Assembly: GCA_951640165.1 (NCBI GenBank)
Contig: OX621240.1
Location: forward strand, 3,546,713-3,610,712
Length of the DNA: 64,000 nt
Reading direction: 5' to 3'
DNA from: Pseudoips prasinana
Taxonomy: Eukaryota > Arthropoda > Insecta > Lepidoptera > Nolidae
This document shows positions 45,542 through 57,209 of the stretch, one piece after another. The notes under the pieces are model-generated. The model worked only from the letters and a program-made list of their open reading frames with translations, searched no databases and was not told the DNA's origin. Position 1 is the stretch's first letter. Each line of letters starts with the position of its first letter. The position numbers and the translations under genes are program-made.

Positions 45542-48500
45542 AGCCCGCATCGACTGTGGCGGACGTCGGTGTAGCAAGTATGAGTAACCGCCTGTGTGTA
45601 ACAGAGAAAAACACACGTGAACGATTTCTGGTGGATACGGGAGCAGATATATCGGTACTAGCCGTCAAAAGCAAGCGAATACCGATATCGACGCCGATAA
45701 AATTATTTGCTGCAAACAACACACCGATTAAAACCTATGGAGAGAGGACAATTCAATTGAACCTGGGACTTCGGCGCAACTACAAGTGGACATTTATTTT
45801 GGCAGATGTAAAAATGTCTATCCTTGGTGCTGACTTTCTGCGACATCATAGAATACTGGTGGATCTACATCATAAGAAGCTCATCGACAGTCTCACCGAG
45901 CTTTCAGTAAACGCCATGTCGATACAAACTACACAGGATACAACGCTGTATGTAGTTGAACCAAGCCACAGATACAGCCGACTACTACAGGAATTTTCGA
46001 ATGTTCTCAAGCCCATGTCACCGGATACAAAGATCAGGCATAACGTCAAACATTATATCGACACAACGGGACCTCCTCTGTTCACCCGCCCTCGCCCGCT
46101 TCCACCTGATAAATATAAAGCCGCAAAAGCCGAGTTCCAAGCCTTGATGGAAATGGGAATATGTCGACCATCGAAGAGTCCATGGGCCAGTCCCATGCAC
46201 ATAGTCAAGAAGAAAGATGGAGGATTACGAGTCTGCGGTGACTATCGTCGACTCAATGCAGTTACATTGCCAGATCGTTACCCGATTCCACGAATTCAAG
46301 ACTTTACTTTCCAATTGAGCGGCATGAAGATATTTTCAAAAATAGATATAAAAAAAGCATTCTACTGGATACCAGTGGCTGAAGAGGATATCCAGAAAAC
46401 TGCAATCACTACACCGTTTGGATTGTTCGAACATGTAGCCATGCCCGCAGGACTCCGGAACTCACCCCAGACGTTCCAGAGATTCATTCACGAAGTCTTA
46501 AGAGGATTGGATGACTGTTGTTATGCATTTATAGACGATTTACTCATCTACTCAAAGACACCAGAGTTACATGAAGAACACCTACGCCTAGTCCTACAGC
46601 GTCTATCCGACTACGGCGTTGGAATTAACATGGAAAAGTGTCAGTTCGGCGTGGATAAATTGAATTTCCTCGGATATGAAGTGACGGAATGTGGTATCAA
46701 GCCTACACAAGAACGTATCGAGACTATCATGAATTACCCGAGACCAGTAACTATACAAGATCTTAGACGTTTTTTGGGTATGATAAATTTCTACCACGAC
46801 TGTCTTCCCAAGCAAGCCGAGATACAAATTGAATTAAACAAACTTCTGCACAACAAAAAGAAGAACGACAAAACACCTATTGTTTGGACGCAAGCTACAG
46901 AAGAAGCTTTTGATACATGCCGTAAAAGCATATCGAGCGCAGCCCTACTGACACACCCAGTACAAGGTGCACCACTCTGTATTATGACCGATGCTTCATG
47001 TATCAGTGTTGGATCAGTTCTCCAACAGAAGATCGACAATGTATGGAGACCATTATCATTCTTTTCAAAGAAGCTCAGTGAAACTCAAGCGAGATACAGC
47101 GTATACGATCGCGAGTTATTAGCGATCTATATGTCTGTGAAACATTTTAGAAGACTGATAGAAGGAAATGACGTCACTGTGTATACGGATCACAAGCCAC
47201 TGACGTATACTCTAATGAAATCAGCTAGTACAAGTGACACACCAAAACGTGAGAGACAGCTACACTTCATCAGTCAATTCTGCAATAAAATAGAATACAT
47301 ACATGGTCAAGAGAACGTGGTAGCTGACGCATTGTCCCGTATCTCAACAATCGATTGCCCATCGGTTATAGACTTCAATGACCTGGCTGAGAAGCAAGAA
47401 CGAGATGAGGAGCTGAAAGGCTTATTGACCAGACCAAACCTGAAATTCATCAAGCTTTCACTCCCTGGGTTGAAGAAATTTATCTTATGTGAGAATTCCA
47501 CGAGTACGCCACGACCGTACCTGCCAGAATCATATCGTGAGACTGCATTCAACGCACTACATGATCTGAGTCATCCCGGAATACGCACGACAAGAAAAAT
47601 GGTCGCTGAGAAATATTTTTGGCCCGCCATGAACAAAGATGTTTCAACATGGGCGCGATGCTGCATACCATGCCAACGTGCAAAAATACATCGCCACACA
47701 ATAACGCCATTACACCAGTTTCCCGAGTCCAACAGATTTGAACATGTTCACATGGACATCGTTGGACCACTAACTCCATCCGAAGGATATCGGTACCTAG
47801 TTACCATAATTGACAGGCAGACAAGTTGGCCAGAAGCAATCCCAGTCAGTGATATAACCGCAGAAACGATTGCCCGAGTTTTCTACGATGGATGGATTTC
47901 CCGTTTTGGTTGCCCTCTTCGTATAACAACTGATCAAGGAAGGCAGTTCGAATCCTCACTTTTCCAGAAGCTCATGGATAAGCTGGGTATATTGAGAATA
48001 CGAACTACAAGTTACCATCCCCAGTCTAATGGAAAAGTTGAGAGAATGCATAGAACTCTAAAACAGAGCATAATCGCACGAGGAAATAGTCATCAATGGA
48101 CGCAAGAAATTCCCACGGTGTTACTAGGACTTCGCACGGCCATTCATAAAGAAAATAAATACAGTCCCGCTTTAATGACATATGGCGCCTCGATAAGAGT
48201 ACCTGCGGATTTCTTCGCACCTGCGACGCAAAACATAGACGACCACTCATTCATTAAGAAGTTAACGCAGACAATGGCATTAATGAATGAGAAACAAACA
48301 GGTGCAACATTCTTGGAACACAAAACCTACGTACCTAAACACCTGGCTACTTGTACGCATGTGTTTGTGCGTGTCGACTGCCCGAAGAAATCACTCACAC
48401 CTCCCTACGAAGGCCCGTTCGAAGTGATTCAGAGGCATGACAAATACTTCAAGATACGTCTACCTAATCGTGATTCCGTCGTGTCTTTGGATCGTTTGAA

Positions 48501-48609
48501 GCCTGCCTACATCATGCCGTCGAACACGGAGGAAATTGCAGAATCAAAACCCTACGTTACCCGTTCCGGACGAGTAGTAAAACCTACAAGGAATGTACGG
48601 TTTTCTTAA
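45508..48609 (+). CDS. pol: Pol polyprotein of the young Ty3/gypsy element
   Basis: The open frame starts after a stop at 45505-45507 and overlaps gag by 34 bases in the -1 frame, so expression probably needs frameshifting; the first ATG is at 45580. Order: aspartic protease (LVDTGAD, Asp codon 45634); RT with fingers [18 protein letters not shown] block and YAFIDDLL (Asp codons 46534, 46537); RNase H (IMTDAS, Asp codon 46990; YTDHKPL). Integrase follows, with an HHCC zinc domain ([11 protein letters not shown]…C-x2-C) and catalytic Asp 47755, Asp 47932 and Glu 48040, with 35 residues between the last two. A GPY/F-like module (PYEGPFEV) is C-terminal. All catalytic residues are present. Confidence 0.93.
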   Translation, partial: TTLLENAVGKLKPASTVADVGVASMSNRLCVTEKNTRERFLVDTGADISVLAVKSKRIPISTPIKLFAANNTPIKTYGERTIQLNLGLRRNYKWTFILADVKMSILGADFLRHHRILVDLHHKKLIDSLTELSVNAMSIQTTQDTTLYVVEPSHRYSRLLQEFSNVLKPMSPDTKIRHNVKHYIDTTGPPLFTRPRPLPPDKYKAAKAEFQALMEMGICRPSKSPWASPMHIVKKKDGGLRVCGDYRRLNAVTLPDRYPIPRIQDFTFQLSGMKIFSKIDIKKAFYWIPVAEEDIQKTAITTPFGLFEHVAMPAGLRNSPQTFQRFIHEVLRGLDDCCYAFIDDLLIYSKTPELHEEHLRLVLQRLSDYGVGINMEKCQFGVDKLNFLGYEVTECGIKPTQERIETIMNYPRPVTIQDLRRFLGMINFYHDCLPKQAEIQIELNKLLHNKKKNDKTPIVWTQATEEAFDTCRKSISSAALLTHPVQGAPLCIMTDASCISVGSVLQQKIDNVWRPLSFFSKKLSETQARYSVYDRELLAIYMSVKHFRRLIEGNDVTVYTDHKPLTYTLMKSASTSDTPKRERQLHFISQFCNKIEYIHGQENVVADALSRISTIDCPSVIDFNDLAEKQERDEELKGLLTRPNLKFIKLSLPGLKKFILCENSTSTPRPYLPESYRETAFNALHDLSHPGIRTTRKMVAEKYFWPAMNKDVSTWARCCIPCQRAKIHRHTITPLHQFPESNRFEHVHMDIVGPLTPSEGYRYLVTIIDRQTSWPEAIPVSDITAETIARVFYDGWISRFGCPLRITTDQGRQFESSLFQKLMDKLGILRIRTTSYHPQSNGKVERMHRTLKQSIIARGNSHQWTQEIPTVLLGLRTAIHKENKYSPALMTYGASIRVPADFFAPATQNIDDHSFIKKLTQTMALMNEKQTGATFLEHKTYVPKHLATCTHVFVRVDCPKKSLTPPYEGPFEVIQRHDKYFKIRLPNRDSVVSLDRLKPAYIMPSNTEEIAESKPYVTRSGRVVKPTRNVRFS

Positions 48610-48619
48610 CGGGGGGTAC

Positions 48620-49003
48620 TATGGGGACATCCACCTCGCAGAGCGTGCGACGCAATACTGGCCCGTCTAAGCAATACATCATCGTGCGCCGCGCACCTTT
48701 CACCAGATGGCCTGCGAAACATACGTGCGCGCGCGCCGACATCTAACTGGCACTGAGACACGAATTGTGAGGGGCGACAGTATTTATATGAAGCGTGGTA
48801 CTTGCGATTATGTATTTACACAGCAGCGCTGCTTCTGATTGGCTGAGCAAAATGTTTTTATTATTTTAATACCTTATGTTTGTAATTATGATTTGTGTAT
48901 ATATTGGTGGCAATTAAATTATTTAATGTTCAGTCTGGAATATCTTGTTTATCTAAGAACACCTCTCCAAATAATAAGAAGAAACCGATAGCTACGCCTT
49001 ACA
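48620..49003 (+). repeat. 3' LTR, poly(A) signal altered
   Basis: Identical to the 5' LTR except position 48915, where AATAAA has become AATTAA. A polypurine-like 'aacggggggtac' precedes it. Confidence 0.9.
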
Positions 49004-49011
49004 CTAACAAG

Positions 49012-49560
49012 GATGTGACCCGGACGACACAATTCGTCTTACACTTAGCAGGCAAGCATCCAGAACCAGTCAGCCCTGCCGAGGGAACCGACTCGGACGA
49101 CACAATTCGTCTCGGATATAACAAGCGGTCATCTATGACAAGTCAGCCCTCTCAAGGCAACTGACTCGGACGACACAATTCGTCTCGGATATAACAAGCG
49201 ATCATCTATGACAAGTCAGCCCTCTCAAGGCAACTGACTCGGACGACACAATTCGTCTCGGATATAACAAGCGATCATCCATGACAAGTCAGCCCTCTCA
49301 AGGCAACTGACTCGGACGACACAATTCGTCTCGGATATAACAAGCGATCATCTATGACAAGTCAGCCCTCTCAAGGCAACTGACTCGGACGACACAATTC
49401 GTCTCGGATATAACAAGCGATCATCCAGGACAAGTCTACCCTCTCGAGGGACTCGACTTGGACGACAAATTTCGTCAGATGACGCTAAATAAATCAATGT
49501 AACAAGTCAACCAGAAATGAATCGGACGACGCATTTCGTCTATCGTCTATGACGAGTGAG
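49012..49560. repeat. 73-bp tandem repeat with embedded hairpin
   Basis: Units start 'actcggacgacacaattcg' at 49091, 49164, 49237, 49310 and 49383. Diverged copies lie on each side. Every unit includes GACGA-6 bases-TCGTC, a small hairpin retained even in the diverged copies at about 49458 and 49524. It lies in the 3' untranslated part of the outer LTR element. Confidence 0.85.
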
Positions 49561-49691
49561 GTGTGCCCTCTAACTACTCACCTGGAATGGTCAGAACAAC
49601 GCTTCTTCGCCCAGGATCAACCATTGTAACAATTTATCATAATAATATGAAGGTTACAATAATGTAACGATAATTTGTAGTATTGTCCTGT

Positions 49692-49925
49692 TAAATGTGC
49701 ACTTCAACTTCATGAAGGGCCTCCCATGTATCAGGTTCTGAGTATACGCTCGGGGTATCTGAGTTTGCAGTGACAGAGTTTAAGTCAGCCGATCCAGTGT
49801 CTGAGCATACGGCCAAGGTGTCATGATGGTCTAATAACTCGTTATTATTATCTGAGCACGAAGTATTTTCTACATGATCAGACGCCGTCTCGGCCTCTAC
49901 TTCATTTAAAACGTTAGACGAGATT
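49692..49925 (-). pseudogene. Acidic C-terminal tail of the outer element's pol
   Basis: The minus strand is open for about 75 codons, rich in Glu, Asp, Asn and Ser (…EVEAETASDHVENT…), ending in TAA at about 49692. It is in the right place to be the pol C-terminus. The assignment rests on position, not a domain. Confidence 0.45.
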
Positions 49926-50159
49926 TTTTTTTTATATGGGCAGCAACAATATAAATGTTAAATTTTTACGGAATTAATAATTTTTGACTTGACTTGAACG
50001 AGCAAGTGGGTCACCTGACGGTAAGTGAGCACCGCCGTCCATGTACACTCGCAACACCAGAGGCGTCGCGGGTGCGTTGTCGGCCTTTAAGAGTCAGCAA
50101 ACAAGTGTTGCTGACCCTTCCCCCGACCCCGATGAGCTCTGACAACCTTGATCTGCGAT

Positions 50160-50317
50160 GATTCTTTTTGGCGAGCCAAAAACGGTAAACTACTTTTTGG
50201 AGTGCACGTGTTGTATTTAACAGACGTGGTATGTGCGAGTAAAACGTATTTCGTGAAACCGTCAGTTATAATTCTACTTCCGGTCGCTCTTCCCGCTAAG
50301 CATTCTCGAAAAGTCAA
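50160..50317 (-). pseudogene. Integrase core remnant of the outer element
   Basis: The minus strand reads ITDGFTKYVLLAHTTSVK, matching the strand after the first catalytic Asp of LTR-element integrases. The rest is lost or out of frame. Confidence 0.5.
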
Positions 50318-50814
50318 TATGAACTACGGACTCAACGACCGGGATGATCAAATATTTTATTCCAAACAAATAATCTTAGCTGTAGTCGCAAACATCTAAC
50401 AAAGTATAAACAATCAGTCAAATCACACCTTCACTCACATTCCCACACAAATTTCCACTAAGTGAAAAACACTTAAATAATTTTCATGAGCTATAATTCG
50501 GTATGTAATACTCTACATCTCAACACACAAGCCTCCATCGTCATCGCGTGGGCTACCTCCATCCGGTACCCATTCAGCGATCGCTAACACCTCTGCCGCC
50601 AAACGTACTGAGACGGGAAATGAAGCCCCATGTTCCACCTAAGCCTACGAATACCATGGAGGTACCAGCGGTCTGAGCGACCTTCATACCACATAATGAC
50701 ACATTAACACGAACGTCCATCCCCTTTGTCATTACTTGTAAGTCTAAGTCTATGTCGTAAGGGTTTACGTCGGGGTTGTCTACGTCAGGCAAATCAAAGA
50801 TTTCAATGTGTACT

Positions 50815-50975
50815 GTTCGTTCAAGCCTGAAGCCATGACAAAAATTAAGAAATATTGCGCACCATGTAATCGATCAATCTGGTCAGATATGAGGGGTAGT
50901 GGAAACCTATCGGACACTATATATTCATCAAGCATACGGTAGTCGACACACATTCTATCGCTTCAGTGCCTTTCC
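50815..50975 (-). pseudogene. RT remnant of the outer element
   Basis: The minus strand reads MCVDYRMLDEYIVSDRFPLP then LISDQIDRLHGAQYF, the RT fingers block of Ty3/gypsy elements. It gives the outer element's class and strand. The catalytic DD region is not seen. Confidence 0.78.
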
Positions 50976-51286
50976 TTTACCAGAAGGTAAGGAGAGGAGA
51001 ATAGTGACAAACTAGCTCGAATAAAATTTGCCTCATGCAATTAGTTTACTTTTTATCACACCACACTAAACTAGCGCAGTTTGGACTTAATCTATTAGGA
51101 CATCGGAACGTCTTCATAGGGGTATTATTAGCAAACTAGTAGGTACTCCGGTGGCAAACGAACTATCAAATAATTTCAAGAGCACATAATTATTGAGAGA
51201 AACCAAATCAATATTGAATTCAGTCGCGTCACAAAGGTTTACTATTTTAGACAGATAAAATGTCAGTTTATTACAGGTCGTATTTG

Positions 51287-51640
51287 CCCACCTCGTTGGT
51301 CCAGCGGTAGCCGTTAATGAGGTGCTGGGTTCGAACACGGTACGGGCTAAAAAAACAATTTTGGGACTTATCCGCAAAAAGAAACCTCCCAGCATCAGCC
51401 CGAAGTCCGGGAGCTGGCAGCATTACACCCCTGTGCCTCGGAGAGCACGCAAATCCGTAAATCCCGAGCCTGACCCCTCATCGGTCGCGCCGTCAGTCGA
51501 CCCATCGGATCACGAGAGTCATGGAACAAAAAGCGCCCCCATTCCCACGCGGACACCCGTGCACCATAATACGTCCTACTAAACTGGCCAATGTCCACTA
51601 AGACTGGCCGCCGTGGCCGGCACGTGTGGCCGATTTTTTA
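51287..51640 (+). mobile_element. Family-A SINE, GC-rich copy
   Basis: Head 'gttggtccagcggtag' (A box) and GGGTTCGAACACG (B box), body and tail as in the family. This copy is noticeably more GC-rich than the others, as if less deaminated. It is inserted in the outer LTR element. Confidence 0.82.
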
Positions 51641-51861
51641 AGTCTCGCGTTAAATCATGATATCATAACGTAAACGACGATTGGTGTTGTTCATGAAAAA
51701 CAACGAAATATTATCGATCTCCATCTGTGTTGAAATTTGTAAGCTACAAGAATAGTTAACAACATTATAAAACAGTTTTACTCGAAATTTATAAGCCGTC
51801 TGTAGCTCATGAGTCATGAGTGAGCAATCAGCTCTAGAAACGTATAAAAATGGAACTACCC

Positions 51862-52062
51862 ACCAAAATGTCCTCTCTGGTGTGTTAACGACGTAGACGT
51901 TAACTGGCATCTCTTGTGATCACGTTGTTTATTCCCACGGTTGCACTTCGAAGCTAAATGGCCACAGCGTAAACAGCAGCGATGTCTGGTTTCTGGTCGC
52001 AGAAGACCAGGTCGCTGCCGGCGTTTTTGACCTTCTCTTTTTCGGACGACACTCACATGCAC
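51862..52062 (-). pseudogene. Nucleocapsid-like Gag remnant of the outer element
   Basis: A minus frame with RKREGQKRRQRPG then a C-x2-C…H…C cluster (CLRCGHLASKC) and a further Cys. It resembles a Gag zinc knuckle shortened by a few residues. It lies upstream of the RT remnant on the same strand, as expected for gag. Confidence 0.5.
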
Positions 52063-52758
52063 TCACATGCACCATGTCCTAGAAAACACTTTAAAAGCAC
52101 TTTAAAAAAACAATTTAAAAACACTATAAAACCACATTAAGAACGATACAGTATCGGATCGTTTTGCGTGTACACAATTATATTCAGCTACTTGAGGCGC
52201 ATTCCTTTCCTAAAGTAGACGGTTTCAATTCTCGCTGCAGCTTCTTTCTCGTAATAATCTCCGTATTGAAGGCTAATCGTTGAAGGTGGTTGTGGAATTT
52301 TGACGAATGTGACAGTGCAGTGGACAGCAATGTAGTCTTCGCTCATATTTGTCCATTTTGAGGTTTATGTATGGTCACGCACAGATATTCGTTTTCCTTG
52401 CGTTTTCTATTTCTCAGGTTAATGAGGTCAGCCGCGGGTGTTTCAACACTATCATTCCGTGGAGTAAATAACTCGAATCTGCAATCACCGCATCTCAAGG
52501 AACGATATTTGTGATAGCCACTGCGACGCCGTGCTTTTCAGCGCACCATAGCTATTATAAATGATTTTCACCGAAACAAAGGTCAACAGTATGCCCAAGC
52601 ACGTGCGTTTGTGTCAGTTTGGGGTCTAATTTGAGTTGCTTTATATTGTGGGCGCTCACTTGAATTTAAATCGCTTCCATCAGACTCAACATCCGGCTAT
52701 TTTCTAGCCAAACATTTTTCGAAAAATATCTTCACCATGTGGCTTATCCCACTTCTGA

Positions 52759-53111
52759 TGTTGAGGCAGGACGGCTTGAAGGCTCTTCACCACAACTCAT
52801 CCTCTTATAATTTCATGGGTAGGTGAGGGCGGAACAGAAATAAATTACTTCAAATCACAATCAACGTAATTCACAAGAATCACGATTTAATTAGATGTTT
52901 AGTGATTACTACAATGTAAAATCAATCAAATGAAATCTTAAAATATCGTGATGGCGAAGATTCTCAGCGATTCGTCACAAGCGTGGTGCGCGGGCGCCGT
53001 CTCGTTCAAAAGTGACTTCAAGATGGCCGCCCACACTACCATCGACAATGACGCTTCGCTGGGTTGACATTGACAGTCCTGTCAACCTGACGTTTGACGT
53101 AAACGCCGTCA
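52759..53111 (-). repeat. 5' LTR of the outer element
   Basis: 353 bases. On minus the internal region begins TCAGAAGTGGGATAAGCC, the position expected for a primer site; I cannot match it confidently to a tRNA. Confidence 0.85.
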
Positions 53112-53737
53112 TATTCATTCAGACAACCGATCGAGCAGATATTGTGTTTGCCTACTAAATAATTACTTTAAGTGGACCAAATCCCGTGTTCATGCCCGCT
53201 TGAGTATGTTTCGCCGGACCGTCTCAACTGGGCCGTGTTGAAACCGGTAGTAGATGAACCTGCTGAGTTTGTTTCGCTGGGTCTTCTCAGTTGGGGCGCA
53301 TTGGATCCGGTGGTAGCATTAAATCGCGACCGTCGTTTTAAACACAAGGTCCGTTATAATAATAATACTGAATTCATTACTTAATATAGACAGAAACATT
53401 CAGACAAATGTAGTAAAATATAAATTTCAATCATTAAACCTAAACATAATCTCCTTGACAATAACTTAAGACAAGCTAGCTAATTATCACTACTATTATA
53501 AAATAAATTGTATAAATGTTTTAACATTCCGTGTACCTAAATATCTATAATATGCAACTAGAAATAATAACTGTATTACTACAAACATGTTCTGACTATT
53601 TACAAGCGCTTTTTTAAAGTCTACGTGAATAAAAACCTTTTTTATTTTTTTTATTTATTTTAGAAGCCAAAAAATAGTTTTATAGAATTTTTGTCTGTTT
53701 ATCTGTTTGTCTGTATGTATGTCCGAGCTGAACTCAA
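53112..53737. other. Unassigned sequence and Helitron remnant
   Basis: 53112-53115 is the TATT duplication. 53172-53384 is a 70-codon plus frame with two similar blocks but no known family. AT-rich sequence follows. 53676-53737 is Helitron interior (agaagccaaaaaatag…gtatgtccgagctgaactca) that continues 43121-43200. Confidence 0.45.
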
Positions 53738-55055
53738 AACTCCTACCTGCGGAATAGCAATTCTATTTATTTTCATTTTGAGAGAACATTTATATTTCGA
53801 ATTATGTACATTTCTATTTTATATTTCTAGCATTACTAACCCACGAAAATTTGACTCCAAATTTGAAATACATATTAAATTAGGAACCAAATGTGGGACG
53901 TTAAATTGTTCCAATCGCGTTACATTTCGTATAATTTATGACCGTAAAAACATTATACTTCACCATTTCAGCCAAATTACGTCCACTGTTGGACAAAGTG
54001 GCAAGTTGGCAAAGTTCCCAGAAAAATGCAGCTGCCCGTTCTCTGGTAGGTTTTCCTTCGGGACGATTTCTAGGCCCCCCCACGGGATGAGATGGGGTGA
54101 TGATATTCTACACCGTCACCACACGGCGAATTCGTAATATATTTACTTTATCGATTTTACGTAAATGGTCGAAACTCCAGCTCAAGAAATACTGTTGCCA
54201 AAATTATAACTCGTCAATACATAACAAAACATAAAAGTCGTTTGACAAACGGAAAAAGGGAAGTGCATCAAACTCTTTTATTTTAGCCAATACTCCAACA
54301 AATATTCCTAACAGGTACATTTTCGTCTAGTAGAGCAAAAGATATCCCCATATTTAACAGAAATTATGGTCACTCTGCTCGAACATTATAAGAGATATCA
54401 TAATTTTTGATATTACACGCGTAGAAAATTGTCCTGAGGGTAAAACGCTATGTCAATCTGATTAGGTTAATATAACGAATATATGGATATTAACACCGAA
54501 ATCTTAACAATTATAGATAATGAGATATCAGCGTTCAAGGTAACGTTACGATTGCGCGACCACGTAACTTTTGTTTTGCCTTGATTTCGTCAGTTTAAAT
54601 AAACTTTGGTGGCATTAAATGCTTTCGGTACTTTGGACATATTAAAACCTTTCTTCTAGTAACAGTTTTACTGCATGATATCTTAAGTTTTGAAGAAATA
54701 ATCGAGATTGAATAAACATCAAGTGCACGATTGCGCGGCCATAACTTCCAAGGTGAATATTTCGGGAAATATTGATCATAGTCTTATAATTCTTTTTTTG
54801 ACAATTGTTGACAAATGAAATGTTCAATTAACAAAAAGATTCAGATCTCTATCCCAAGTAGTTACTGAGATGTTTCCATGGCCGCGCAATCGTGCACGTT
54901 ACGTTCGCGCGGCCAACTTAAAACCCATGTAACTTCTTTATTTCTGCTTTGACAAAGTTTTGGTTTGTACCTTTCGATTTTGACTAATTTTGACAAAAAA
55001 TATAGCGATTTCTTTTTCTGTTTGGATAACGTGGCGGAGCAATCGTGACGCACAC
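53738..55055 (-). repeat. Inverted arm, copy 3
   Basis: Minus orientation, terminus (…gcaatcgtgacgcacac) at 55055, followed by tatttgcaa. It shares the 'gaaaaagaaatcgc' variant with copy 4, which begins 958 bases on and faces away. Confidence 0.82.
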
Positions 55056-56013
55056 TATTTGCAAGGGTTGTAAGATTTTCAAGGGGTTGAATATGATTTT
55101 AATATGAGGTAATTATGTTAGAAAATACTTTACAATTTCACCCCTTAATATTAGACATGTTTTATAGCGATAAAATGGCTCAATGTAAATTTTTCCATTA
55201 AGAGGTTGTTTACATCCCTTAAAAATAATAGGCGGAGTTCAGATCATTTTCACTTTCGTAGTAAGATGAGCATAATTCCAAAATTTCATGCAAATCGGTT
55301 CACAGTAAAAAAATTCGGAGGTAAGACCGTATTTTTCGCTTCAATGACTGCACTATTTGTATTTGCTATGTTGTAAAACTTGATATTTTAAGTTAGTTTT
55401 CAAAAAAAAAACAAAATCTCAAAATTGCAGTTGACTTTAATTACTTTGCACCCGTCGAATGTTGGTGCATATAATAATAATATCCTGGGATATTATTCAC
55501 ACACGGCCATCTGATCCCAAACTAAGCAGAGCTTGTACTATGGAAATCAGATAACTGATATACTATTTTTACATATACTATTTTTCTTTTATAAGTACAT
55601 ACTTATAAATTAGATAATTTACACACAGATCGGGACAAACGACATGTTCATGAACACAAATATTTGTCCCGGGTGGGAATCAAACCCACGACCCGCAGCG
55701 TGAAAGGCGTATCTACCAACCGCGCCAACAGGCCTGTCAAATGTAACTTTGTAGAAGCAGCCGACGGAGGTTAGAGCTCGCTTCCAGCAGAAGTATGGTG
55801 GGCAAAAACAACAGGATTTGCCCGTATATGATGACGTCATATCGTGTCGTATGAACACCTTGGCCGCAGACACGCAACAATGGGCGTAACGAGACCCATG
55901 GGCGGCACCAAAGGGGGGCCTTTTATTTTGCAGTAGCCATTTGCGCTCTTCTTCAATGAAACAAAAAAAACAAATCTTCAACCAGACGAGCCACGTCTGG
56001 TTGAAGATTAGAG
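55056..56013. other. Spacer between two arm termini
   Basis: Contains a family-C SINE and a perfect 16-base-arm hairpin at 55973-56009 ending four bases before copy 4. The flanks (tatttgcaa, agattagag) are not duplicates of each other. No gene is seen. Confidence 0.5.
55471..55735 (-). mobile_element. Family-C SINE, full copy
   Basis: Tail 'tatcctgggatattattcac', B-box region 'gggaatcaaacccacgaccc', head to 'ccgcgccaacaggcc'. Confidence 0.82.
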
Positions 56014-56927
56014 GTGTGCGTCACGATTGCTCCGCCACGTTATCCAAACAGAAAAAGAAATCGCTATATTTTTTGTCAAAATTAGTCAAAATCGAAAGGA
56101 ACAAACCAAAACTTTGTCAAAGCAGAAATAAAAAAGTTACAGGGGTTTTAAGTTGGCCGCGCGAACGAAACGTGCACGATTGCGCGGCCATGGTGATCTC
56201 AGTAACTACTTAGATTAGATATCTAAATCTTTTTGTTAATTGAACATTTCATTTGTCAACAATTGTCAAAAAAAGAATTATAAGACTAAGATCAATATTT
56301 CACGAAATATTCACCTTGGAAGTTATGGCCGCGCAATCGTGCACTTGATGTTTCTTTAATCTCGATTATTTCTTCAAAACTTAAGATATCATGCAGTAAA
56401 ACTGATACTAGAAGAAAGGTTTTAATATGTCCAAAGTACCGAAAGCATTTAATGCCACCAAAGTTTATTTAAACTGACGAAATCAAGGCAAAACAAAAGT
56501 TACGTGGCCGCGCAATCGTAACGTTACTTTGAACGCTGATATCTCATTATCTATAATTGTTAAGATTTCGGTGTTAACATCCATTTATTCGTAATATTAA
56601 CTTAATCAGATTGGCATAGCGTTTTAACCTCAGGACAATTTTCTACGCGTGTAATCTCAAAAATGATGATATCTCTTATAATGTTCGAATAGAGTGACCA
56701 TAATTTCTGTTAAATATGGGGATATCTTTTGCTCTACTAGACGAAAATGACCTGTTAGGAATAATTGTTGTAGAAATGGCTAAGATAAGACAGTTCAATA
56801 CAATATTCTTTTCTTTTATACACATGTTCAAATCATGCCATACAAAATAAGGCCAAAAAATTAAACTTAGTTCTGTTTTCACCACATGACGCGACATTGC
56901 TGCTTGTAATCCAGTAATTTATCTATA
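56014..56927 (+). repeat. Inverted arm, copy 4
   Basis: Starts GTGTGCGTCACGATTGCTCC and ends 'ccagtaatttatcta' at the Helitron junction, the same junction as copy 2. With the next Helitron and copy 5 it forms an uninterrupted 2.69-kb unit. Confidence 0.85.
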
Positions 56928-57209
56928 TCTATACGTATAATAAAATCGTGGGAATGTCAAATTTTTAATTATTTTAAAAGGATACTTGGGGCGTGATCTA
57001 CAATCGACATCGAAGCCAAAAAAATAGTTTTTAGAATTTTTGTCTGTTTATCTGTATGTATGACCGGGCCGAACTCAAAAAGTACTGCATGAATATTACT
57101 AAGAGGTCGGGTCAACATAAAGGTTACATATTATCACGCTATCACCTACGGGGGAGAGCTGTGATAATTTATAAAATTTAACGCGGGTAAAACCGCGGGA
57201 CACAGCTAG
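56928..57209 (+). mobile_element. Non-autonomous Helitron, complete
   Basis: TCTATACGTATAATAAAATC start after A, terminal hairpin (cgcgggtaaaaccgcg), CTAG end before T. Confidence 0.86.

Larger units (their letters stand above)
44192..49003 (+). mobile_element. Young Ty3/gypsy LTR retrotransposon
   Basis: 4812 bases: LTR, primer site, gag, pol, LTR. A CTAA target duplication (44188-44191, 49004-49007) sits on both sides. The LTRs differ at one base in 384 and both coding frames are intact, so insertion is recent. It lies in opposite orientation inside the older LTR element's 3' region. Confidence 0.93.
43532..53111 (-). mobile_element. Degenerate gypsy-like LTR element, nested host
   Basis: Two 353-base LTRs (TGTTGAGGCAGG…CGCCGTCA) with a TATT target duplication (43528-43531, 53112-53115). 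They differ at about 8 positions by eye. Internal remnants read only on the minus strand: nucleocapsid (52.0 kb), RT (50.9 kb), integrase (50.2 kb) and an acidic tail ending at about 49694. A second, younger LTR element sits in its 3' region. There is no intact frame, so it cannot be autonomous. Confidence 0.85.

Noticed and set aside
49091..49455. Regular direct repeats resembling a CRISPR array
   Set aside because: Whole 73-base unit is repeated, with no variable spacers, in eukaryotic transposon DNA.
51322..51598. Open frames on both strands around 51.3-51.6 kb
   Set aside because: They lie in a GC-rich family-A SINE; same frames are broken in the other copies.
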